34,869 nt of DNA from a virus. Position numbers and translations under genes: made by a program. The notes under the pieces were generated by a model, which did no database searches, was not told the DNA's origin, and saw nothing but the letters and a program-made list of their open reading frames with translations. This document shows positions 7,550-14,265 of this stretch, in pieces. The stretch is from the IMG/VR virus record IMGVR_UViG_3300044641_007385, positions 1 through 34,869 of that record. One strand, written 5' to 3'. Each line of letters opens with the position of its first letter. The first letter of the stretch is position 1.

Positions 7550-7833
7550 TGGATATTGATAAATTGGTAGATAATATTCTCGAAGATCGTATTGCTATTA
7601 CAGATCTGGATATTCCGCAAATGGAAGCTGTGATTGATTTCATGCGCGAGCACGTAGCTAACATCGACAATGATGAGTATAGAGAAGCACTAATGTGTCT
7701 GGTTGATGCAATAGAAATTTCAGCCGAAAACAGATTTGTTAACGAAGCAGCAGGTGCCTGGGACGAAACCATTGAAGCCAGTGTTGCCCGCGGCAATAGC
7801 TATTTTGAACTTGAAAATTATGTAGTACAGTAG
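7549..7833 (+). CDS. Hypothetical acidic helical protein, 94 residues
   Basis: An acidic, helical protein starting MDIDKLVDNILEDRI, with two Cys/Met-bearing helices in the middle and a C-terminal YFELENYVVQ. It starts on the last base of the previous stop. It is the last gene before the strong terminator at 7861 and so closes the block of small genes. Function unknown. Confidence 0.7.
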   Translation: MDIDKLVDNILEDRIAITDLDIPQMEAVIDFMREHVANIDNDEYREALMCLVDAIEISAENRFVNEAAGAWDETIEASVARGNSYFELENYVVQ

Positions 7834-7860
7834 TATGTGGTGCTCCTTAGGCAGTATTTT

Positions 7861-7885
7861 AACCCGCTTCGGCGGGTTTCTTTTT
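7861..7885 (+). terminator. Intrinsic terminator
   Basis: A perfect hairpin AACCCGC-TTCG-GCGGGTT with the very stable TTCG tetraloop, followed by TCTTTTT. It ends the small-gene block. The following late-like box begins at its last T residues. Confidence 0.95.
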
Positions 7886-7893
7886 GCTAAATA
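7886..7893 (+). promoter_or_regulatory. Late-promoter-like box GCTAAATA(C)
   Basis: GCTAAATAC sits directly after the terminator and only five bases before the ATG at 7899. If it works like the T4 late box, the transcript starts at or next to the ATG, so the structural operon 7899-10273 would begin leaderless. No Shine-Dalgarno exists between the box and the ATG. Confidence 0.55.
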
Positions 7894-7898
7894 CTCTT

Positions 7899-8198
7899 AT
7901 GAAGATCACAGATATTATCCGCAGCGTATTAGATGTTATAGATAATGCAGAAGCTCCTGCAGAACCTGCTCTGGCCATTACCGTACAAGTTGATCCTGAA
8001 CAAGAAATGCAGGACATGCAGCGTTTGGCTGGAATTTTAGATCTCGAAGATGCAGAATTTGCCAACGAACCAAACACTATTGTAGCACCAATGGGTGCTG
8101 CTTTCCCAGCCGGGGATGATGTACATCACAGCAAAAACCCTGCAGACATTAGAACTAATGCACCCAGCATGTTTCCCGGATATCAGGCAAGGATGTAA
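7899..8198 (+). CDS. Hypothetical protein, 99 residues, first gene of structural operon
   Basis: An acidic protein beginning MKITDIIRSVLDVIDN, then a proline-alanine linker, a helical middle (EQEMQDMQRLAGILDLED) and a flexible C-terminus ending in SMFPGYQARM. ATG 7899 is preferred over TTG 7884, which lies in the terminator tail. There is no ribosome binding site; it lies right behind a TAAATAC box and may be translated from a leaderless mRNA. It is two bases from a clear virion gene, so a structural or assembly role is likely. Family unknown. Confidence 0.7.
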   Translation: MKITDIIRSVLDVIDNAEAPAEPALAITVQVDPEQEMQDMQRLAGILDLEDAEFANEPNTIVAPMGAAFPAGDDVHHSKNPADIRTNAPSMFPGYQARM

Positions 8199-8200
8199 CC

Positions 8201-8620
8201 GTGGCTAATATTACAATCACAGTTCAGAGTTTACTTAATACAGCAGTATATAATAGCTATACCATTGACAATGGTCAAACCATTGACCAGCTTAAAACAG
8301 CCGTCAATTCAGCGCGAGGTTTTAATAGTAGTTGGTATAATATAGTTCTAAATGAACATGTGGTATCGGGATCAGCTACCTTGGCAAGTTTGGGCATTGT
8401 GTCTGGGACCAGGCTCAGAACAGCAAATGTCATTGATAGGTTAGCTACAAAAGAATTACGACAAAAAGCCAAATTAGACTTATCGGAACTTGACCGAACA
8501 GCAGACGGTAATCCAAGATCAACTTATGATATAACAGAGTTGCCCACACAATACAGCGGCAATAACATTGTTGATAATCCACAACCCAACGGATTGATTT
8601 TGGGAAGACCTTGGATATAA
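8201..8620 (+). CDS. Virion structural protein with ubiquitin-like N-terminal domain
   Basis: A 139-residue protein starting with GTG. Residues 1-75 alternate like a beta-grasp (ubiquitin-like) domain (ANITITVQSLLNTAVYNSYTI, then IDQLKTAV, NIVLNEHVV, LASLGIVSGTRL). A linker leads to a C-terminal segment (DITELPTQYSGNNIVDNPQPNG) that looks like a docking tail. I associate this architecture with T4-like phage structural proteins lying next to fibre genes. It is followed after three bases by the large beta-rich virion protein, supporting a shared structure. The exact virion position is unknown. Confidence 0.65.
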   Translation: MANITITVQSLLNTAVYNSYTIDNGQTIDQLKTAVNSARGFNSSWYNIVLNEHVVSGSATLASLGIVSGTRLRTANVIDRLATKELRQKAKLDLSELDRTADGNPRSTYDITELPTQYSGNNIVDNPQPNGLILGRPWI

Positions 8621-8623
8621 TTT

Positions 8624-10273
8624 ATGGCCTATGTTAAACCCAGCGCCGGCCGAGGCGATCGAAGACAAAATACTACCAACTACGAGCACCCACAAGAAAC
8701 TAATCTATTAGATCTCCATCGTGCCATGGAGTATGACCTTGCAGGCAAACCTATAATTCGTGTAATCTCCAAATTGGCAGGTCCCGAAGTTGCAGGGCAA
8801 GTTACTGCATTTGGCGAACCTTTAGCTATATCGCCTACTGCTGTTATTCAGTTAGATGCTATCTACGGAACCACAACAGATGTAATACAAACATACACCA
8901 GTGGCACAGGATCGTCAGCTGGATCAAACGCACAGATATTTAGAGTACAATCTGGTACCACACAAGGTGGCTATGGCGTATTACGATCAAAACGATTCAT
9001 GCGATATCGCCCGGGACAGGGTGTGGTCACAAGATTTACCGCAGCCTTTACACAGGGTGTAGCAGGTAGCCTACAGTTTGCCGGCTTGGCCAATCAAGAA
9101 AACAGATTGATATTTGGGTTTGATGGAGATAGATTTGGCATTTGTCGTAGCACTGGTGGCAAAGCCACTATCTTGTTAATGACCATGACTGTGGCTCCCA
9201 ATGCCACACAAACTGCCACCATTACCTTGAACGGTGTGGCCTACACAGTGGTATTAAGCAACACCACTGCTGAAGTTGCCATACAGACCATTACCAATCG
9301 TGCGGGCGGATACGGCGGATGGTTATTCCAACAAACAGACGGGGCTATGTTGTGGTTGGCACCAACACTGGGACCAATGACGGGTACTTTCAGTTTTACC
9401 AGCACCGGTAATGCACAAGCCACCTTTGAAGTCAAACAAGCAGGTATAGCACAGACCGACTACTGGACCTATCAAGAAGATTGGAATGTGGACCGATTGG
9501 ATGGCAGCAACACCATTGCTACCAACCCCAGCGGCATGTTGCTTGATCCTACCAAATTGAATGTGTATCAAATCAACATGCGATGGTTGGGAGTAGGAGC
9601 CATCAGTTACGCAATAGAAGATCAAGCATCGGGAACACTGATCTATGTGCATAGAGAACACTATACTAACCAATATACCGTTCCGCATATTGATAACCCC
9701 AGCTTTAAAATTACCTATGCCGCAGTCAACACTACCAACGCCACCAATCTTGCAGTGATTGGTGCCAGCATGTATGGTGCAATAGAAGGCACCATAAATC
9801 AAAATGAGTTGACTCGTAGCAAAAACACCAGTAAATCAAATTTGGCACAAAACCAAGTGCATCACTGCTTGACTATCAAAAACAGTGTGGTCACCAATGG
9901 CCTGGCCGGAGCCAACAATGGCAATTATGTTATCAATGCCAAAGAAGCCATCGTCAAACAGTTGAGTTTTAGTATACAAGGACAGGATCCAGCTGATGTG
10001 TATCTATTTTTTGACCCCACCAGTTTGTCAGCGCCACACTTGTACAACAATATCAACTACAACAATGAAGTGTTTAGCACTGTCACAGGCACATTCAATC
10101 TTGCCATAGATACTGCTATTTGGTCCGGCATTGTGGGTATCAATGGCACAATCAATATTGATCTCAGTGCTTATCGTATTACCATACCACCCGGTAGTCA
10201 AGTCAGCATTGCTGTAGAAAGTACCGGGTCAATAAGTCGCATGGACTGTTCGCTAACTTGGTCAGAAGATTAA
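8624..10273 (+). CDS. Large beta-rich virion protein (fibre- or whisker-like)
   Basis: A 549-residue protein dominated by short beta-strands rich in Thr, Asn, Ala, Gly and Val. After a basic, disordered N-terminus (KPSAGRGDRRQNTTNYEHPQ) come a helical motif (NLLDLHRAMEYDLAGKP), then domains with GFDGDRFGICRSTGG and LGVGAISYAIEDQASG, which resemble concanavalin-like or jelly-roll strands, and a C-terminal beta-sandwich (ITIPPGSQVSIAVES). There are no catalytic motifs or membrane segments. The composition and the paired upstream gene point to a fibre, whisker or decoration protein. It ends a short operon; the next gene has its own promoter. Confidence 0.75.
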   Translation: MAYVKPSAGRGDRRQNTTNYEHPQETNLLDLHRAMEYDLAGKPIIRVISKLAGPEVAGQVTAFGEPLAISPTAVIQLDAIYGTTTDVIQTYTSGTGSSAGSNAQIFRVQSGTTQGGYGVLRSKRFMRYRPGQGVVTRFTAAFTQGVAGSLQFAGLANQENRLIFGFDGDRFGICRSTGGKATILLMTMTVAPNATQTATITLNGVAYTVVLSNTTAEVAIQTITNRAGGYGGWLFQQTDGAMLWLAPTLGPMTGTFSFTSTGNAQATFEVKQAGIAQTDYWTYQEDWNVDRLDGSNTIATNPSGMLLDPTKLNVYQINMRWLGVGAISYAIEDQASGTLIYVHREHYTNQYTVPHIDNPSFKITYAAVNTTNATNLAVIGASMYGAIEGTINQNELTRSKNTSKSNLAQNQVHHCLTIKNSVVTNGLAGANNGNYVINAKEAIVKQLSFSIQGQDPADVYLFFDPTSLSAPHLYNNINYNNEVFSTVTGTFNLAIDTAIWSGIVGINGTINIDLSAYRITIPPGSQVSIAVESTGSISRMDCSLTWSED

Positions 10274-10283
10274 ACCAAAACAG

Positions 10284-10312
10284 TTGACATACTTCTCTTA
10301 GTATACTATACT
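10284..10312 (+). promoter_or_regulatory. Sigma70-like promoter (TTGACA-N17-TATACT)
   Basis: A perfect -35 box (10284-10289), 17-base spacer and TATACT (10307-10312); an overlapping TATACT at 10302 gives only 12 bases. Predicted +1 near 10319, about 21 bases before the ATG at 10340. Confidence 0.85.
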
Positions 10313-10325
10313 CAACACACAATTC

Positions 10326-10333
10326 TATAAATA
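10326..10333 (+). promoter_or_regulatory. Late-promoter-like box TATAAATA(C)
   Basis: An exact match to the T4 late box TATAAATA, six bases before the ATG at 10340 and downstream of the sigma70-like promoter at 10284. This gene may thus be read both early and late; the late transcript would start at about the ATG. Confidence 0.6.
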
Positions 10334-10339
10334 CACGCT

Positions 10340-12046
10340 ATGTTATTTGGATCACTAATCATGTTGGTGGCCATTACCATTTCGGCAATTGCTGCTTGGT
10401 ATTCGGTCGCTGGTCTTACTGCCATATTCAGTGCAGCAGTCATCCCTGTTATCATCATGGGAGGCGCACTGGAAGCCGGTAAATTGGTTGCCACGGTTTG
10501 GCTACACAACAATTGGCGTAGAGCCGGTTGGGCATTTAAAACATATCTGATTCCTGCCATTGTGTTTCTCATGCTGTTGACCAGTATGGGTATATTTGGT
10601 TTCTTGAGCAAGGCACATTCGGATCAAAGCCTGGTAACCGGTGATGCCACCAGCCGGGTTGCCATCTATGATGAAAAGATTGCCACCGAACGAGAAAACA
10701 TAGCACAAGCAAAGAAGGCACTTGAGCAAATGAATGCACAAGTAGATCAAATGCTTGGTAGAACAGATACAGAGCGTGGAACAGAGAGAGCAGTTGTTAT
10801 TCGTAAACAACAGGCCAAAGAACGAGCCGCGTTACAAACAGAAATTGCAAAAAGTCAAAAAAACATACAACAGTTACAGGCTGAACGAGCACCATTTGCT
10901 GCTGAAGCCAGAAAAGTAGAGGCCGAAGTAGGACCAATAAAATATATTGCTGCTCTTATATACGGCGACAATCCTGACCAAAACGTTCTTGAGCGGGCTG
11001 TACGTTGGGTTATTATTCTTATTGTTGTTGTATTTGATCCATTGGCTCTAACACTTATTCTTGCTGCCAACAAACAGTTCGAATGGGCAAGAGCCGGTAA
11101 GGGTGGTTGGGTACATGATGAGGAAGAAAAAACGGTTTCAGCAGTTACCGCGACAGAAGAACCAAAAGAAGAGTCGCCACCTCAACCTGATTATCCGGCC
11201 GATGATGGACCTCTCACCGAGGATCAATTGAAACAAATTCAAACTACTGTAGATTGTGGCAACTGTCCTAAGTGTGAAACAAAACTAACATACGCACCAG
11301 GTATTGGTCCATTCTGTCCCAACAAACAATGTGATGTTGTAGACGGGATCAACACAGTTGGTAGTACTGAGGAATTTTTTGAACAAGCACATTTTGCAGC
11401 ACAAACAGCAGACATGTTAGATGAACAGCAACGTGCCGAGTATGCCAACCAAGAAATAAGCAAGATTGAACCCGAACATGATCTTGATATACCGGTACTG
11501 GAAAATGAAGAAATGTGGGCCAGTAGGGTAATAGACGAACAGGCAAAAGGTCTGCTCGAGCCGCCGCCTTCACCGCCGAATGTACCAATGGCCAAAATAG
11601 AGCCCGAGCCTGCCACACCTGCGGTTGATGAATTTAACACTCCGATACGTAGGGGAAATGACTACGCAGTAAGATACAAGGGCAAAGTTTATAACCTGGA
11701 TGCATTCAATAAACTGTATCCCAGCATGGCCATCAGCGCCGATAACGACAGATTAGAAGAAGCCAGCCAGTGTGGATTTGGAGATAGATTTCCTGAATCT
11801 CCCATGAAAGGCGATATGTTTATAAGAACAGACTATTTACCAGATCGCTTATTTAAATGGAATGGCACCAAGTGGATAGAAGTTGACAAAAACTCTACTG
11901 ACAGCTATACTTACAATCAAGCCTATATACAGCATCTTATTAGCAAGCTCGAAGCAGGCGAATATGAAATTGAGGATTTGAGTGATGCTGAGCAGGCACA
12001 GGTAGAACAACAAATTGAAGAAATTTTAAAAACCAAACGTGTATAG
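10340..12046 (+). CDS. Multispan membrane protein with coiled coil and zinc ribbon
   Basis: A 568-residue inner-membrane protein. Membrane segments lie at about 1-22, 25-46, 68-90 and 222-242. Residues 105-195, between segments 3 and 4, form a long coiled coil (ENIAQAKKALEQMNAQVDQM). The C-terminal half is acidic and proline-rich with a zinc ribbon (C306, C309, C312, then C326 and C331). It ends with a domain GDMFIRTDYLPDRLFKWNG and an acidic helix. I recall similar phage membrane proteins with this C-terminal end in T4-like cyanophages, function unknown. It has tandem early and late promoter boxes and no Shine-Dalgarno. A role in virion assembly at the membrane is only a guess. Confidence 0.75.
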   Translation: MLFGSLIMLVAITISAIAAWYSVAGLTAIFSAAVIPVIIMGGALEAGKLVATVWLHNNWRRAGWAFKTYLIPAIVFLMLLTSMGIFGFLSKAHSDQSLVTGDATSRVAIYDEKIATERENIAQAKKALEQMNAQVDQMLGRTDTERGTERAVVIRKQQAKERAALQTEIAKSQKNIQQLQAERAPFAAEARKVEAEVGPIKYIAALIYGDNPDQNVLERAVRWVIILIVVVFDPLALTLILAANKQFEWARAGKGGWVHDEEEKTVSAVTATEEPKEESPPQPDYPADDGPLTEDQLKQIQTTVDCGNCPKCETKLTYAPGIGPFCPNKQCDVVDGINTVGSTEEFFEQAHFAAQTADMLDEQQRAEYANQEISKIEPEHDLDIPVLENEEMWASRVIDEQAKGLLEPPPSPPNVPMAKIEPEPATPAVDEFNTPIRRGNDYAVRYKGKVYNLDAFNKLYPSMAISADNDRLEEASQCGFGDRFPESPMKGDMFIRTDYLPDRLFKWNGTKWIEVDKNSTDSYTYNQAYIQHLISKLEAGEYEIEDLSDAEQAQVEQQIEEILKTKRV

Positions 12047-12398
12047 TAACTTTATAACCCCTCCGGATTTTGTTGAAGATCAATTCCACACTGTGACTGT
12101 GGTCAATGCCACTGACCAGGAAGTTGAATTGTTAGGTCGTATGTGCAAAGGCAGCGACGATCAATTCAACATTTATCTTTACAAAGCAGCCATGAATGAC
12201 TTGCCATGGTTAAAAAAGGCCGTGGATTTGAGTGATGCTGTGATAGTCAACACCGACGGCTTAGACAGTGTTCTCGAGGATCTGCTGGTTTTAGACAAAA
12301 CACATTATTATGGCCAGCGTGACTTTTTGGTCAAAGCTCAGCAAGTGCAAAATGTGTTTCAGTATTTTGCTGTAAGATATCACGAACAAAATAAATAA
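12039..12398 (+). CDS. Hypothetical protein, 119 residues, GTG start
   Basis: An acidic alpha/beta protein of unknown family with a strand-rich start (DQFHTVTVVNATDQEVELLGRM) and a Rossmann-like pattern (LSDAVIVNTDGLDSVLEDLLVL). It starts with GTG eight bases inside the preceding gene and stops directly before bS21. The pattern hints at a small nucleotide-binding-like fold without a recognisable P-loop. Real status is supported by position and length. Confidence 0.65.
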   Translation: MYSNFITPPDFVEDQFHTVTVVNATDQEVELLGRMCKGSDDQFNIYLYKAAMNDLPWLKKAVDLSDAVIVNTDGLDSVLEDLLVLDKTHYYGQRDFLVKAQQVQNVFQYFAVRYHEQNK

Positions 12399-12638
12399 AT
12401 GATGTTTGATAAATCTAATAAAGTTACCGGTAACCGAGTTGTAGTTGTAAACGACAACGTTGAAAAAGCTCTACGCAAATTCAAAAAGAAAGTGGCCGAA
12501 AGCGGACTGCTGCAAGAATTGCGCGAGCGCGAACACTACGAAAAACCCACCACTGCACGTAAAAAGGCCAAAGGTGCAGCGCGACGCCGCTGGAAAAAAC
12601 GTTTGGCTGACGAGCAGCTACCCAAAAAACTATTCTAA
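12399..12638 (+). CDS. rpsU: Ribosomal protein bS21 (phage-encoded)
   Basis: A 79-residue protein that follows bacterial bS21 along its length: [19 protein letters not shown], then [16 protein letters not shown] with the family signature R-R/E-x-x-Y-E-K-P-T, then a basic helix ([17 protein letters not shown]). bS21 sits at the mRNA exit/anti-Shine-Dalgarno platform of the 30S subunit and promotes initiation. Phage copies are known from pelagiphage HTVC008M and huge phages, and are thought to replace the host protein on ribosomes. The N-terminus has about 12 extra residues. It overlaps the next gene by one base. Hsp20 and ClpS follow, making a host-takeover block. Confidence 0.93.
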   Translation: MMFDKSNKVTGNRVVVVNDNVEKALRKFKKKVAESGLLQELREREHYEKPTTARKKAKGAARRRWKKRLADEQLPKKLF

Positions 12639-12883
12639 TGTACGTGGAGTTTCGCTTGCCAATGGGTGCAGGCGGAGCAGCCGCGGGCACAGCTCTTGCT
12701 CAAATCAATATAGACATAGATAATTGGGTAAGGAACAACAATATAAAACACTGGAAATGTAAACTTCACAAGTACACATATAGATTGTGTTTGAGCGGTG
12801 CTGAAGATTACACACATTTTGCGTTGACCTGGGATCCTGAATATGCAGCATCACGAAATTTTGAATTTAAAAATCCAAAATAG
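12638..12883 (+). CDS. Hypothetical protein, 81 residues
   Basis: Starts [17 protein letters not shown], with a glycine-alanine loop, then a helix (ALAQINIDIDNWV) and a basic, Cys/Tyr/His-bearing stretch (KHWKCKLHKYTYRLCL). It ends YTHFALTWDPEYA.... It begins on the last base of the bS21 stop and so is co-translated with it. I have an impression of similar proteins in cyanophages but no function. Whether it works with bS21 is unknown. Confidence 0.65.
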   Translation: MYVEFRLPMGAGGAAAGTALAQINIDIDNWVRNNNIKHWKCKLHKYTYRLCLSGAEDYTHFALTWDPEYAASRNFEFKNPK

Positions 12884-12912
12884 TTGCAATCAATCACAAA
12901 ATCGTGTATAAA
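12884..12912 (+). promoter_or_regulatory. Sigma70-like promoter, overlapping late-like box, before hsp20
   Basis: TTGCAA (12884-12889), 17 bases, TATAAA (12907-12912). The -10 extends to TATAAATA (12907-12914), an exact match to the T4 late box, so both polymerase forms could use the site. Predicted +1 is 12919 for the sigma70-like reading. Confidence 0.75.
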
Positions 12913-12919
12913 TATACAT

Positions 12920-12938
12920 GTAGCGCCGACAGGGCTAC
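12920..12938 (+). promoter_or_regulatory. 5'-terminal hairpin in the hsp20 leader
   Basis: GTAGC-g-CC-GACA-GGGCTAC folds as a 7-base-pair stem with one bulged G, beginning one base after the predicted +1. The Shine-Dalgarno AAAGGAG (12960-12966) lies outside it. A structured 5' end usually protects mRNA from decay; a thermosensor is less likely because the ribosome site is free. Confidence 0.4.
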
Positions 12939-12972
12939 ACAGTCATACTTGCTTATTTGAAAGGAGAAAATT

Positions 12973-13425
12973 ATGACACAATTCAGTATCAACACCCTTG
13001 ACCTTCCACAACTATCTGCACAAATCCATCGTCATGCGATTGGTTTTGATCGCTTGTTTGACGAGTTAGGCCGTACCTGGGCTAACAGCGCCAAAGCAGA
13101 AAACTATCCTCCATACAACATCATTAAAGTTGATGAAAACAACTGGGCTATCCAAGTTGCAGTTGCCGGCTTTGGAGAGGATGAGTTAGACATTGAACGC
13201 AAGGACAATGTTTTATACATCAAGGGCGAGCGTAAAGCCAAAGACGAACAAGAGTATATCCACCGTGGTATCAGTGCTCGTACTTTCAATCGCTCATTTA
13301 CTCTTAATGAAAATGTTGAAGTAAAAGGTGCCACAGTAATTAACGGCATCTTGGCAATCAGTCTTGAGCATATTGTTCCTGAAGAACAAAAGCCCAAAAA
13401 GATTGCAATCACTTTTGCTAAGTAA
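12973..13425 (+). CDS. hsp20: Small heat shock protein (Hsp20, IbpA-like)
   Basis: A 150-residue holdase chaperone that keeps unfolding proteins soluble. The first 45 residues are the variable arm with the bacterial class signature GFDRLFDEL; residues 48-138 form the alpha-crystallin domain (YPPYNIIKVDENNWAIQVAV, GFGEDELDIERKDNVLYIKG, then RTFNRSFTLNENVEVKGATV and NGILAISL). The C-terminal extension is short and Lys-rich (EQKPKKIAITFAK). AAAGGAG precedes the ATG. It has its own promoter and a 5' hairpin. Hsp20 genes are frequent in T4-like cyanophages, where a scaffolding or stress role has been proposed. ClpS follows directly. Confidence 0.95.
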   Translation: MTQFSINTLDLPQLSAQIHRHAIGFDRLFDELGRTWANSAKAENYPPYNIIKVDENNWAIQVAVAGFGEDELDIERKDNVLYIKGERKAKDEQEYIHRGISARTFNRSFTLNENVEVKGATVINGILAISLEHIVPEEQKPKKIAITFAK

Positions 13426-13437
13426 TATAGTGTAATA

Positions 13438-13462
13438 CAGTAGGAGCATCCTGCTCCTACTG
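13438..13462 (+). other. Perfect 11-base-pair hairpin between hsp20 and clpS
   Basis: CAGTAGGAGCA-TCC-TGCTCCTACTG is an 11-base-pair perfect stem with a three-base loop, followed by AAATTTG rather than a T run. It could be a weak terminator, an RNA 3'-end stabiliser or a processing site separating hsp20 from the clpS group. The arm contains GGAGC, which resembles a ribosome site locked in the stem. Confidence 0.65.
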
Positions 13463-13478
13463 AAATTTGAATACTACA

Positions 13479-13790
13479 ATGAGTAAAGCCGAAACTATTA
13501 ACAAACCTAAAATTGCAGTAAAACAAACTATCCAACCTCCAAGTTTGTTTAACGTTATCTATATGAACGATAATGTAACAACCATGGAATTTGTTATAGA
13601 AAGCTTGAAAAGTATTTTTCATCATGATGAAAATACTGCATATGAACTAACCAAAAAAATACACGAGGATGGTAGCAGTATAGTAAAAACTCTGCCATAC
13701 GAAATTGCTGAGCAAAAAGGTGTCGAAGCAACCTTGTTGGCTCGTACAAATGGATTTCCTCTTTCAATTAAACTCGAACCAGCCAATTAA
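13479..13790 (+). CDS. clpS: ClpS-like adaptor of the ClpAP protease
   Basis: A 103-residue protein with the ClpS core: an unstructured N-terminal arm (residues 1-24), then PPSLFNVIYMNDNVTTMEFV, in which the ND-x-TTMEFV segment forms the N-degron pocket and ClpA contact. A helix with HHDENTAYELTKKIHEDG follows, then AEQKGVEATLLARTNGFPL and a final SIKLE strand. ClpS hands proteins bearing destabilising N-terminal residues to ClpAP. The ATG at 13479 is preferred over TTG 13467. There is no Shine-Dalgarno of note. It overlaps the next gene by one base. Phage ClpS proteins are little studied; host proteome remodelling or ClpAP diversion are possible roles. Confidence 0.9.
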   Translation: MSKAETINKPKIAVKQTIQPPSLFNVIYMNDNVTTMEFVIESLKSIFHHDENTAYELTKKIHEDGSSIVKTLPYEIAEQKGVEATLLARTNGFPLSIKLEPAN

Positions 13791-14263
13791 TGATATTCAA
13801 TAAAATTCGTGAGCTTAAGGACAAGGGACTTAAGATTGGGATTACTTTTTCGACTTTTGATTTATTTCACGCCGGACATGTGGCAATGTTGGCTGAGGCT
13901 AAGAATCACTGCGATTATCTTATCGCCGGGCTCCAGACAGACCCAACAATTGACCGTCCGGATACAAAAAATAGACCAGTCCAGAGTATTGTGGAAAGAC
14001 AAATTCAACTGGCAGCATGCCGTTATGTTGATGAAGTTGTTGTTTACCAGACCGAACAAGATCTGATTGACATTATCTTGACTTTACCAATTGATGTGCG
14101 TATACTTGGTGTTGAATACGAAGGTAAACCATTTACTGGTGAAGAAGAAGGTTACAATAGAGGTATTGAGTTAGTATTCAACAAACGCGATCATTCTTTT
14201 AGTTCAAGCAGTTTACGACGTAGAGTAGCAGCAGCCGAAGCTGATCGAGCCCTAAGGAGTTAG
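13790..14263 (+). CDS. Cytidylyltransferase-like nucleotidyltransferase
   Basis: A 157-residue HIGH-superfamily nucleotidyltransferase. It shows GITFSTFDLFHAGHVAML with the HxGH nucleotide-binding motif, then RYVDEVVVYQ and the C-terminal SSSSLRRRV, the counterpart of ISSTxxR. This is the layout of glycerol-3-phosphate or phosphoethanolamine cytidylyltransferases (TagD/Pcy type). The enzyme would join CTP to a phosphorylated alcohol or sugar, making an activated head group for lipid or polymer. It overlaps clpS by one base. The substrate cannot be read. In a phage it may serve surface or virion modification, matching the glycosyltransferases elsewhere. Confidence 0.85.
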   Translation: MIFNKIRELKDKGLKIGITFSTFDLFHAGHVAMLAEAKNHCDYLIAGLQTDPTIDRPDTKNRPVQSIVERQIQLAACRYVDEVVVYQTEQDLIDIILTLPIDVRILGVEYEGKPFTGEEEGYNRGIELVFNKRDHSFSSSSLRRRVAAAEADRALRS

Positions 14264-14265
14264 CA

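Noticed and set aside
8594-8621. Promoter-like TTGATT-N16-TATAAT
   Set aside because: It would start transcription inside the codons following ATG 8624, and the gene is already covered by the operon starting at 7899.
9323-9802. 159-codon minus-strand frame
   Set aside because: Antisense shadow of the 549-residue virion protein; the plus frame has proper domain texture and a coupled upstream gene.
11974-12240. 17-base exact repeat GGATTTGAGTGATGCTG at 11974 and 12224
   Set aside because: Both copies encode the same short stretch DLSDA in frame in neighbouring genes; too short and isolated to mean more than coincidence or a small shared peptide.
13104-13625. 173-codon minus-strand frame
   Set aside because: Covers hsp20 and clpS, both secure on the plus strand.
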